Of a stretch of DNA of 6,049 nucleotides, positions 1 to 5,431 are shown one piece after another. Location: contig JACMJI010000093.1 of NCBI GenBank assembly GCA_014380705.1, positions 1 to 6,049 of the forward strand, in the 5' to 3' direction. The notes beneath the pieces were generated by a model, which saw only the letters and a program-made list of their open reading frames with translations, was not told where the DNA came from and made no database searches. The stretch is from Gorillibacterium sp. GTDB lineage: Bacteria; Bacillota; Bacilli; Paenibacillales; NBRC-103111. The stretch's first letter is position 1, and every line of letters starts with the position of its first letter. A program made the position numbers and the translations under genes.

Positions 1-7
1 AATAATA

Positions 8-153
8 TTTAAGGCAGCCCAAAAACTTGAGCGGAGAGTTTACGTGGCGCCTTTGAAATGGCATCCTTTCCTTCGTCTAATCAGAGGATGCCATTTCAAG
101 AGTGCCCGAAGCCAACATACAAATCTGTAACGCCCTTGGTTTTTGGGCTGCCT
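8..153. repeat. Long-hairpin intergenic element, copy 1
   Basis: This is a palindromic element with two nested stems. The outer arms AGGCAGCCCAAAAAC (12-26) and GTTTTTGGGCTGCCT (139-153) are perfect 15-bp inverted repeats. The inner arms 53-67 and 85-99 are also perfect over 15 bp (core GGCATCCT/AGGATGCC). The inner stem extends imperfectly to 46/106, with two G-T pairs and one C-A mismatch, around a 17-nt loop. A second copy lies at 5183-5345 in the same orientation. Positions 30-148 match it at 113 of 119 bases, and 8-26 match 5183-5201 at 18 of 19. Copy 1 lacks 22 bp of the left arm that copy 2 has. I see no open reading frame that looks real and no clear target-site duplication. It could be a MITE-like element or a transcribed structured RNA. 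The repeat itself is certain; its nature is inference. Confidence 0.85.
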
Positions 154-216
154 GGCAGCCTACTGTTGATTTTTGGCCAGCCTGGCTGCCTGACAGCCTG
201 ACTGTTGATTTTTGGG
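139..216. repeat. Tandem GC-rich palindrome cluster at end of hairpin copy 1
   Basis: The right terminus of the hairpin element runs into degenerate tandem repeats. CAGCCTACTGTTGATTTTTGG (156-176) recurs as CAGCCTGACTGTTGATTTTTGG pattern at 194-215 with a single-base insertion. The TTTTTGG motif that ends the element therefore appears three times (140-146, 170-176, 209-215). GGCTGCC-T-GGCAGCC (146-160) is a perfect palindrome with a 1-nt centre, and CAGCC-T-GGCTG lies at 178-188. The cluster sits just upstream of the carboxypeptidase promoter region. It looks like partial duplication of the element's end by slippage. No function is assigned. Confidence 0.7.
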
Positions 217-232
217 CAACTTTGGTATTTGG

Positions 233-278
233 TTGATAATTGATTAAAAAAAAAGTAAGATCGATAAGAATACATAAT
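233..278 (+). promoter_or_regulatory. Probable promoter region of the carboxypeptidase gene
   Basis: This AT-rich stretch holds TTGATA (233-238) and TTGATT (240-245) as possible -35 boxes, then an A-run, and possible -10 boxes GATAAG (263-268, 17 bp after TTGATT) and CATAAT (273-278). No pair matches the sigma-A consensus well at both boxes, so the exact site is uncertain. The location is expected, because only non-coding repeat sequence lies upstream in the window. Confidence 0.3.
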
Positions 279-295
279 GGAAATGAGGAGAACGC

Positions 296-1813
296 ATGAG
301 TGAATTTGAACAAAAGAAATCAGACTTTCACGAGTTGATTAGCCGGATGAAGAGCTTCTCGGAAGCTGTCGGTCTGATGTATTGGGATCTGCGCACAGGT
401 GCTCCCAAAAAAGGGTTAGAGCAACGTTCAGAGGCGATCGGGCTTCTCTCTACAGAAGTGTTTAAAATGTCTACCTCCGCGGAAATGGAAGATTTTCTTA
501 CCTTTTTTGAACACCCTGATCATGAAGACGAGCTTGATCACATCACCCTAAGAATGGTTGAAGAGAGCCGCAAGGAGTTTGACCGAAGCAAGAAAATTCC
601 GGCGGAACGCTACCGGGAATACGTTACCCTTACCTCGCAATCTGAATCGGCGTGGGAGGAAGCCAAGCATAATTCAGATTATTCACATTTTGAGCCTTAT
701 CTGGACAAAATCATCGCCTTCAATCGGGAATTTATTGAGCTGTGGGGCTATGAAGACCATCCCTACAATACACTCCTAGACATTTATGAACCGGGACTGA
801 CAGTAAAAAAACTAGACGAGGTGTTTGGTACCCTTCGGGAACGGCTGGTTCCACTGGTGCAGGCGGTTAAGGAATCGGATAACAAGCCGGACGCTGCATT
901 CCTTAGCCAGTTCTTCAACAAAGAAGGGCAGAAGGAATTCAATCGATACATACTCGGAGAGATCGGGTATGATTTTGAGGCCGGGCGTGTAGATGAGACG
1001 GAGCATCCTTTTGCCACAGGGCTCAATCTGGGCGACGTTCGTATTACGACCCGTTATAAGGACACCGATTTTACCTTTGCCCTATTTAGTACGATCCATG
1101 AATGCGGCCATGCTCTTTACGAGCAGAACATATCCCCTGAGCTAGCGGGAACCATCCTCTGTGAAGGCACCTCAATGGGAATTCATGAATCCCAATCGCG
1201 TTTCTGGGAGAATATGATCGGCCGGAGCGAAAGCTTCTGGACCCATTACTACGGCAAGCTGCAAAAACAGTTCCCCAAGCAGATGGATGACATTTCTCTT
1301 GCAGATTTCTACCGGGCCATTAACGAGTCAAAGCCGTCGCTCATTCGAATTGAAGCGGATGAGTTGACCTACAATCTCCATATCATGATTCGTTACGAGT
1401 TGGAGAAAGAAATTTTCTCCGGCAATGCCACAGCAAAAGATTTGCCAGAACTATGGAACAACCGTTACCGTGAGTACCTTGGTGTGGTGGCAGACAGCGA
1501 TGAATTTGGCATTCTGCAGGATGTTCACTGGGCAGGGGGAAGCTTTGGTTACTTCCCGTCTTATGCCCTAGGCAACATGTATGCCGCTCAATTCGCGCAA
1601 ACCATGCGTAAGGATCTTCCGCAAATGGACAAATTCATCAGCGAAGGCAACTTCGGCCCGATAAAGGAATGGCTGACGGAGCGTATCTACCAACACGGTA
1701 AGCTCATGACCCCGACGGAGTTGGTCGTTGGGATTACGGGTGAAGAATTGAATCCTGTTTATCTGGCTGATTATCTCGAAGAAAAGTTCAAAAACGTTTA
1801 TAAGCTTCAGTAA
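296..1813 (+). CDS. M32 family metallocarboxypeptidase (Taq-type carboxypeptidase 1)
   Basis: This is a zinc- or cobalt-dependent exopeptidase of 505 residues, full length for the family (about 500), expected to remove C-terminal amino acids from peptides in the cytosol. It has no signal peptide. Family motifs appear in order: HPF at 237-239, DVRITTRY from 247, the metal site HECGH with H268 and H272 as ligands and E269 catalytic, HESQSR at 297-302 with E298 as the expected third ligand, EADELTYNLH from 353, and GYFPSY at 418-423. All expected key residues are intact. The ATG at 296 is chosen because TGAGGAG ends 5 nt upstream and the N-terminus fits the family (FSEAVGLMYWD near residue 21). 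The gene appears monocistronic: repeats and a likely promoter lie upstream, and an intrinsic terminator lies 27 nt past the stop. From family knowledge it resembles Bacillus subtilis YpwA; orthology is inferred. Its physiological substrates are not known from the sequence. Confidence 0.96.
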   Translation: MSEFEQKKSDFHELISRMKSFSEAVGLMYWDLRTGAPKKGLEQRSEAIGLLSTEVFKMSTSAEMEDFLTFFEHPDHEDELDHITLRMVEESRKEFDRSKKIPAERYREYVTLTSQSESAWEEAKHNSDYSHFEPYLDKIIAFNREFIELWGYEDHPYNTLLDIYEPGLTVKKLDEVFGTLRERLVPLVQAVKESDNKPDAAFLSQFFNKEGQKEFNRYILGEIGYDFEAGRVDETEHPFATGLNLGDVRITTRYKDTDFTFALFSTIHECGHALYEQNISPELAGTILCEGTSMGIHESQSRFWENMIGRSESFWTHYYGKLQKQFPKQMDDISLADFYRAINESKPSLIRIEADELTYNLHIMIRYELEKEIFSGNATAKDLPELWNNRYREYLGVVADSDEFGILQDVHWAGGSFGYFPSYALGNMYAAQFAQTMRKDLPQMDKFISEGNFGPIKEWLTERIYQHGKLMTPTELVVGITGEELNPVYLADYLEEKFKNVYKLQ

Positions 1814-1840
1814 AAAGTAAATGCTCAAATTCCTACTTAG

Positions 1841-1867
1841 CCCGTGCCGTTTCTGGTACGGGTTTTT
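1841..1867 (+). terminator. Intrinsic terminator after the carboxypeptidase gene
   Basis: The stem CCCGTGCC (1841-1848) pairs with GGTACGGG (1855-1862). There is one G-T wobble and a 6-nt loop, followed directly by TTTTT (1863-1867). This is a textbook Rho-independent terminator 27 nt past the TAA at 1811-1813. It separates the carboxypeptidase from the ABC operon downstream. Confidence 0.9.
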
Positions 1868-1883
1868 GCTTATATCCTTAATC

Positions 1884-1936
1884 TTCCGCACCGGTAAATG
1901 CACGGCGCCAACGAACGCCGACAGGCGCTTATCCTT
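1884..1936. repeat. Family 2 short repeat, copy A
   Basis: This copy of a small intergenic repeat matches 5095-5146 at 44 of 52 bases. Its right part (1902-1936) also matches 5344-5378 with 4 differences. It contains the mini-hairpin CGCC-GACA-GGCG (1916-1927), a larger possible pairing CGGCG (1903-1907) with CGCCG (1916-1920), and a conserved tail CTTATCCT. It lies between the carboxypeptidase terminator and the ABC operon promoter. No function is known to me. Confidence 0.75.
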
Positions 1937-1970
1937 GGATGGGTTCCTCAACTGGAATAAGCGGTTTCAA

Positions 1971-2000
1971 TGGACGCTTTCACCCACCCAAGCATACAAT
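1971..2000 (+). promoter_or_regulatory. Candidate sigma-A promoter of the ABC operon
   Basis: TGGACG (1971-1976, 4 of 6 to TTGACA) and TACAAT (1995-2000, 5 of 6 to TATAAT) are separated by 18 bp. They lie 35 nt upstream of the lipoprotein start and downstream of the preceding terminator, so a promoter is needed about here. The leader would be only about 30 nt, too short for a riboswitch. No THI-box, S-box or FMN-type conserved core is visible in 1814-2035. Confidence 0.45.
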
Positions 2001-2020
2001 GTCGTGAGCTATAAGGTTAC

Positions 2021-2027
2021 AAGGAGG
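2021..2027 (+). promoter_or_regulatory. Ribosome binding site deciding the lipoprotein start
   Basis: AAGGAGG sits 8 nt before ATG 2036 and only 2 nt before an in-frame GTG at 2030. The spacing favours ATG 2036 over the slightly longer GTG reading. Confidence 0.8.
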
Positions 2028-2035
2028 ATGTGCAA

Positions 2036-3034
2036 ATGAGTAAAAGCTGGAAAATGATTCTGATCTTATTATTAGGGGTTGCTCTTCTACTGCCGGGCTG
2101 CAGCCCAAAGAAGACGGCAACGATCAAACTCGGCGAAGTAACCCGTTCGCTTTTCTACGCTCCACAGTATGTAGCGCTTACTCAAGGTTTTTTTAAGGAC
2201 GAGGGACTGAATGTCGAGCTGCAAACAACAGCAGGCGGGGACAAAACCATGACCGCTATTCTGTCAGGTACGGTGGATATTGGGCTGGTTGGCTCGGAAA
2301 CCTCGATTTATGTCGCACAGCAAGGAGCGGGAGACCCCGTGATAAATTTCGCCCAACTAACTCAGACGGACGGAACCTTCCTTTTTGCCCGCAAGCCTAT
2401 TGCTAATTTCGACTGGAACACACTGAAGGGGAGTGAGTTTCTAGGTCAACGCAAGGGAGGCATGCCGCAAATGGCGGGTGAGTTTACGCTGAAGAAGAAG
2501 GGCATCGACCCACACAAGGACATGAATTTGATTCAGAATGTTGATTTCGCTAATATCGCTCCCGCCTTCGCATCGGGAACAGGTGATTATGTCCAATTAT
2601 TCGAACCGCAAGCCTCCATATTTGAAAAGGAAGGCAGAGGGACCGTTATCGCGTCCTTCGGTGTTGAAAGCGGTCATCTCCCTTACACCGTCTATATGAC
2701 CAAGAAGAGCTTCCTCGACAAGAACGCAGAAGAGATTCAGAAGTTTACGAATGCCATTCACAAAGCACAAAAATGGGTAGAGGCGAAGCCGGTGGATGAG
2801 GTCGTCGAAGCCATTGCAGAGTATTTTCCTAAGGTGGATAAGGAAATTCTAAAGAGCTCCGTTCAGCGTTATAAGGAGCAAGGGTCGTTTGCCACGGACC
2901 CGATCATTGACGAGCAGGAGTGGAACAATCTGCAGGATGTGATGGAAGCGGCGGGAGAACTAAAACAACGTGCGGACTATACCAAGCTGGTGGATAACCA
3001 TTTTGCGGAAAAAGCGAAGATAACGGAAAAATAG
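2036..3034 (+). CDS. ABC transporter substrate-binding lipoprotein (NMT1/THI5-like, SsuA/TauA superfamily)
   Basis: This 332-residue receptor of an ABC importer is anchored outside the membrane by lipid. The N-terminus has a short basic segment, a hydrophobic core (residues 7-19) and the lipobox LPGC, with Cys22 as the predicted lipidated residue. The mature part opens with IKLGEV and a YAPQYVALTQGFF segment, then DIGLVGSE. This is the pattern of NMT1/THI5-like periplasmic-binding-fold proteins, in which an early strand is followed by an aromatic ligand-contact region and a helix ending in GFF. A later segment, RKGGMPQMAGE, probably contacts ligand in the second lobe. Known relatives bind sulfonates, taurine, nitrate, pyrimidine thiamin precursors or riboflavin, so the substrate is unresolved. 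Size and gene order resemble the uncharacterised B. subtilis ytlA-ytlC-ytlD set as I recall it, which is a hypothesis. It is the first gene of a three-gene operon; the next start is 51 nt away with no terminator between. Confidence 0.9.
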   Translation: MSKSWKMILILLLGVALLLPGCSPKKTATIKLGEVTRSLFYAPQYVALTQGFFKDEGLNVELQTTAGGDKTMTAILSGTVDIGLVGSETSIYVAQQGAGDPVINFAQLTQTDGTFLFARKPIANFDWNTLKGSEFLGQRKGGMPQMAGEFTLKKKGIDPHKDMNLIQNVDFANIAPAFASGTGDYVQLFEPQASIFEKEGRGTVIASFGVESGHLPYTVYMTKKSFLDKNAEEIQKFTNAIHKAQKWVEAKPVDEVVEAIAEYFPKVDKEILKSSVQRYKEQGSFATDPIIDEQEWNNLQDVMEAAGELKQRADYTKLVDNHFAEKAKITEK

Positions 3035-3085
3035 CACAATTTCCAAAAAGATACGGAGGTAAGCTTCACGAAAGGGGGAGGCCCG

Positions 3086-3874
3086 ATGCTAGAGCCGGCG
3101 CTACTACTTGACCAAGTCACGCATGTCTATGTGACGGAACGAGGAGCTACACTTGCTGTGGACAATATTGGATTTTCCGTGTCCCCCGGAGAATTCGTCA
3201 GTCTAGTGGGTCCCAGTGGATGTGGCAAAACGACGCTGCTTTCGATGATCGCAGGTTTAATTCAGCCCACACGCGGACGGATTGAGCGTAGGGGTCAGCC
3301 CTGTGATAAGCCATCATCGCGTATTGGTTATATGCTGCAGCAGGATTATCTTTTTCCCTGGAGGACCATTCTGGATAATATGATGATCGGGCTTGAGATC
3401 AATGGAACGTTAGACGAAAGCAGTCGGACTCGGGTAATTCATCTGCTCGATGAACTGGGTTTAAGAAACGTGCAGGATCATTATCCCCATCAGCTGTCTG
3501 GAGGCATGCGCCAACGCGCGGCACTGGTACGTACACTTGCCACTGAGCCAGACCTGCTCTTATTGGATGAGCCATTCTCGGCTCTTGATTATCAGACCAG
3601 GCTGCAGCTTGAGGAGCTTATTCTGGATATTCTCAAGGACCGGAACAAAACAGCGCTGCTGGTTACCCATGATATCTCGGAAGCGATTGCGATGAGTGAT
3701 CGCGTTCTGGTTATGGAGCGGAATCCGGGAAGAATTCGCCGGGAGATCCGAATTCCGGATATCATCCGTTGTGCGGCGCCAATCGAATCAAGAGAGCTGC
3801 CGGGATTCCATCCGCTTTTTCACGAAATCTGGCAAGAGCTTGAGGGTCCAGATCGAAAGGGGATGGGGCGATGA
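3086..3874 (+). CDS. ABC transporter ATP-binding protein (nitrate/sulfonate/taurine-type importer)
   Basis: This 262-residue cytosolic ATPase powers the importer. All nucleotide-binding motifs are intact: Walker A GPSGCGKTT (42-50), Q-loop at Q85 within MLQQDYLFPW, signature LSGGMRQ (137-143), Walker B LLLLDE (157-162), D-loop SALD (165-168) and H-loop His195. The LFPW stretch after the Q-loop and the signature LSGGMRQR are typical of the SsuB/TauB/ThiZ group. The C-terminal 45 residues or so are variable. The ATG at 3086 is preceded by the purine-rich AAAGGGGGAGG (3071-3081). The gene ends in a 4-nt ATGA overlap with the permease gene, which indicates translational coupling. Function as an ATPase is certain from motifs; transported substrate is not determinable. 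Confidence 0.95.
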   Translation: MLEPALLLDQVTHVYVTERGATLAVDNIGFSVSPGEFVSLVGPSGCGKTTLLSMIAGLIQPTRGRIERRGQPCDKPSSRIGYMLQQDYLFPWRTILDNMMIGLEINGTLDESSRTRVIHLLDELGLRNVQDHYPHQLSGGMRQRAALVRTLATEPDLLLLDEPFSALDYQTRLQLEELILDILKDRNKTALLVTHDISEAIAMSDRVLVMERNPGRIRREIRIPDIIRCAAPIESRELPGFHPLFHEIWQELEGPDRKGMGR

Positions 3875-4698
3875 AACGGGTCGGTTCAAGTGGCGACAAC
3901 ACCTCACTCGCAGGCTCTGAGCATCGCAAATATCTGATCCAACGGCGAAATGGTAGACGAAAGGTGCGGCTTACCCAATTCGCGATCCTGATCGGGTTTC
4001 TAGGAATATGGGAAGGGGCTGGCCGAGCCGGGTGGATTGATGTATTGCTCTTTAGCTACCCGAGTAAAATCGTCAAGCTTCTGATCAGCATGCTGAAGGA
4101 TGGCACGTTGTATCCTCATATCGGAATAACGGTGACCGAGACAATTATTGGCTTTATCTTAGGAACCTTAATGGGGACGGCGCTTGCAGTCGTTCTGTGG
4201 TGGTCTCCATTCGTGGAAAAAGTGTTGGACCCTTATATGGTTGTCCTGAATAGCATGCCAAAGGTGGCGCTTGGTCCGCTATTTATCGTCGGGTTGGGAC
4301 CCGGGCTGCTGTCGATCATTGGCACTACCCTTGCCGTAACGGTAATCATTACAACGCTAGTCGTGTTCGCCAGCTTCAAGGAGGTTGACCCGAACTATAG
4401 CAAGGTCATCCTCCTGCTTGGCGGCTCACGCAGACAGGTGTTTCGCCATGTTATTCTGCCCGCTGCCTATCCCGCGATCGTCTCAACGCTCAAGGTTAAT
4501 GTAGGTTTATCCTGGATTGGGGTCATCGTCGGGGAGTTTCTCGTCTCGCAAAAAGGACTCGGCTATCTGATCGTCTATGGTTTTCAGGTGTTCAACTTTA
4601 CGCTAGTGATCGGTAGTCTATTTCTCATCGCCATCGTAGCGACGATCATGTATCAGTTGGTCTCTTGGGCAGAGAAGCTGATGATGCGGCGCAGGTAG
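3871..4698 (+). CDS. ABC transporter permease (BPD_transp_1 family, SsuC/TauC-like)
   Basis: This 275-residue inner-membrane subunit forms the translocation path. A basic N-terminal tail of about 34 residues, longer than in many relatives, precedes the first membrane segment (about 35-50). Further hydrophobic segments lie near 84-110, 123-142, 146-167, 205-220 and 240-265, giving the roughly six expected. The EAA-type coupling loop that contacts the ATPase is visible from KEVDPNYSKV (170-179) through GGS (184-186) to ILPAAYP (195-201). It keeps the conserved Gly and the LP of the family, although the leading EAA triplet is degenerate. The ATG overlaps the ATPase stop, and GGGG (3859-3862) 8 nt upstream serves as its ribosome binding site. 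It is the last gene of the operon. I see no strong terminator directly after it, only weak hairpins without a T-run. Confidence 0.94.
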   Translation: MKRVGSSGDNTSLAGSEHRKYLIQRRNGRRKVRLTQFAILIGFLGIWEGAGRAGWIDVLLFSYPSKIVKLLISMLKDGTLYPHIGITVTETIIGFILGTLMGTALAVVLWWSPFVEKVLDPYMVVLNSMPKVALGPLFIVGLGPGLLSIIGTTLAVTVIITTLVVFASFKEVDPNYSKVILLLGGSRRQVFRHVILPAAYPAIVSTLKVNVGLSWIGVIVGEFLVSQKGLGYLIVYGFQVFNFTLVIGSLFLIAIVATIMYQLVSWAEKLMMRRR

Positions 4699-4780
4699 TG
4701 AGACCCTTGAGTAAGGGGCAGTCTGTGCGGACCATAGCTCACGAAAGGAAGATATTGCATTCTACCCCGTGACGTAGAGC

Positions 4781-4966
4781 TCTAACGGCGGCCACAGACC
4801 TTATTTGGCGGATAAAGGCATGTTCTGTACGCTGACGGCTGTAGCCGCCCTTATTTTCACTTTTTATAGGAATAAGAGACATTTCACATCGAATAAGGTC
4901 TCAGAGTTCCGTTAGGATTTGAAAAAGCACAATTTAATGCAAATAGCAGCTGTGGCAGCCGTTAGA
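4781..4966. repeat. Inverted-repeat-bounded intergenic block
   Basis: TCTAACGGCGGCCACAG (4781-4797) recurs inverted at 4950-4966 with one mismatch in 17. A second inverted relative lies inside: the reverse complement of 4892-4916 matches 4781-4805 at 18 of 25, sharing CTAACGG and AGACCTTATT. The block therefore carries three related termini, one forward and two reversed. This suggests a composite of two units back to back. Such CTAACGG-type intergenic repeats look familiar to me from Paenibacillus-like genomes, but that is memory and has not been checked. Confidence 0.65.
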
Positions 4967-4974
4967 ACAGAATC

Positions 4975-5018
4975 GCAGGAAATTCAGCTTTAAGGCGCAT
5001 ATAGCTCTGAACTCCTGC
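4975..5018. repeat. Stem-loop unit next to the inverted-repeat block
   Basis: GCAGGA (4975-4980) pairs with TCCTGC (5013-5018), TTCAG (4983-4987) with CTGAA (5007-5011), and AGCT (4986-4989) could pair with AGCT (5003-5006). The result is an interrupted stem around a short loop. No T-run follows on either side, so it is not a good terminator. It may be part of the same repeat family as the block just upstream. Confidence 0.5.
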
Positions 5019-5094
5019 ATTTTACATCAATTAGCCGGTAAGCTTAGAGAAGCCATTAAAATTAACCATAGCTATTGGATAAGGTTCGATCTGA

Positions 5095-5146
5095 TTCCGC
5101 ATCGGTAAATGCACAGCATCAAAGGACGCCGAATGGCGCTTATCCT
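5095..5146. repeat. Family 2 short repeat, copy B
   Basis: Matches copy A (1884-1935) at 44 of 52 bases without gaps. The mini-hairpin is kept as CGCC-GAAT-GGCG (5127-5138), so the stem is the same and only the loop differs. The outer CGGCG pairing seen in copies A and C is broken here by changes at 5115-5119. Confidence 0.75.
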
Positions 5147-5182
5147 AGTGGAAAATGCATGCTAATTTGAACCATGACAACG

Positions 5183-5345
5183 TTTAAGGCAGTCCAAAAA
5201 CCAAAAGTGGAAGATTTGTGTGCCCAAGCGTAGAGTTTACGTGGCGCCTTTGAAATGGCATCCTATTCTTCGTCTAATCAGAGGATGCCATTTCAAGAGT
5301 GCCCGAAGCCAACATACAAATCTGTAACGTCTTTGGTTTTTGGAC
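5183..5345. repeat. Long-hairpin intergenic element, copy 2
   Basis: This is the fuller copy of the element seen at 8-153, in the same orientation. The outer arms GTCCAAAAACCAAA (5192-5205) and TTTGGTTTTTGGAC (5332-5345) are perfect 14-bp inverted repeats. A middle stem pairs AGATTTGTGTG (5212-5222) with CATACAAATCT (5313-5323) through one G-T pair; this left arm is missing from copy 1. The inner stem 5250-5264/5282-5296 is identical to that of copy 1, and two of the few differences fall in its loop (5265, 5267). The right terminus stops at GGAC and is joined to family 2 copy C, so the last bases of the expected GGRCTGCCT end are lost. Confidence 0.85.
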
Positions 5346-5379
5346 GGCGCCAAAGGACGCCGATAGGCGTTTATCCTTG
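5344..5379. repeat. Family 2 short repeat, copy C (partial)
   Basis: Starts exactly where hairpin copy 2 ends, sharing the bases AC. It matches copy A from 1902 with 4 differences over about 36 bases. The left 18 bases of the family 2 unit are absent. It keeps the mini-hairpin CGCC-GATA-GGCG (5358-5369), here extended to ACGCC/GGCGT, and the CTTATCCT-like tail (TTTATCCT). Confidence 0.75.
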
Positions 5380-5431
5380 ATAATATGAGAGTCACCGACT
5401 CACCGACAGATATAAAGAAAGGAACAAGCCG

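Larger units (their letters stand above)
4699..5431. other. Convergent intergenic region, 733 bp, repeat-filled, no gene seen
   Basis: The region lies between the permease stop and the stop of the minus-strand membrane protein gene. I find no credible coding frame, tRNA or rRNA. It contains at least five repeat units, listed separately, and several small hairpins, for example TCTAC/GTAGA (4761-4765/4774-4778) and CTTATT/AATAAG (4850-4855/4871-4876). Near the right end, CACCGACT/CACCGACA (5393-5408) is a short tandem. The density of palindromes suggests an accumulation site for small non-coding elements. Confidence 0.7.

Noticed and set aside
77..313. Minus-strand open frame of 78 codons over the left repeat region
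   Set aside because: It lies within the hairpin and tandem repeats, and its protein repeats the same short peptide because of the DNA repeats. It also overlaps the carboxypeptidase start and lacks a convincing ribosome binding site.
1568..1951. Minus-strand open frame of 127 codons
   Set aside because: It is antisense to the end of the carboxypeptidase and runs through its terminator and family 2 copy A. The overlapped frame has clear family motifs, so this is a shadow.
2030..2035. GTG start for the lipoprotein two codons upstream of ATG 2036
   Set aside because: The AAGGAGG ribosome binding site is only 2 nt away from the GTG; ATG 2036 has normal 8-nt spacing.
1814..2035. Riboswitch in the ABC operon leader (THI box, S-box or FMN type)
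   Set aside because: None of the conserved core motifs of these classes could be found, and the candidate promoter leaves a leader too short for one.
1821..2039. Plus-strand open frame of 72 codons between carboxypeptidase and lipoprotein
   Set aside because: It crosses the terminator hairpin, a repeat and the candidate promoter, and has no recognisable protein features.
3053..3060. Orphan strong Shine-Dalgarno sequence (GGAGGT) between lipoprotein and ATPase genes
   Set aside because: No start codon lies at a suitable distance after it; the ATPase uses its own purine-rich site at 3071-3081.
4701..4724. Hairpin CCCTT-GAGT-AAGGG after the permease as an intrinsic terminator
   Set aside because: The stem is only 5 bp with a bulged extension, and no T-run follows, so it is not a convincing terminator.
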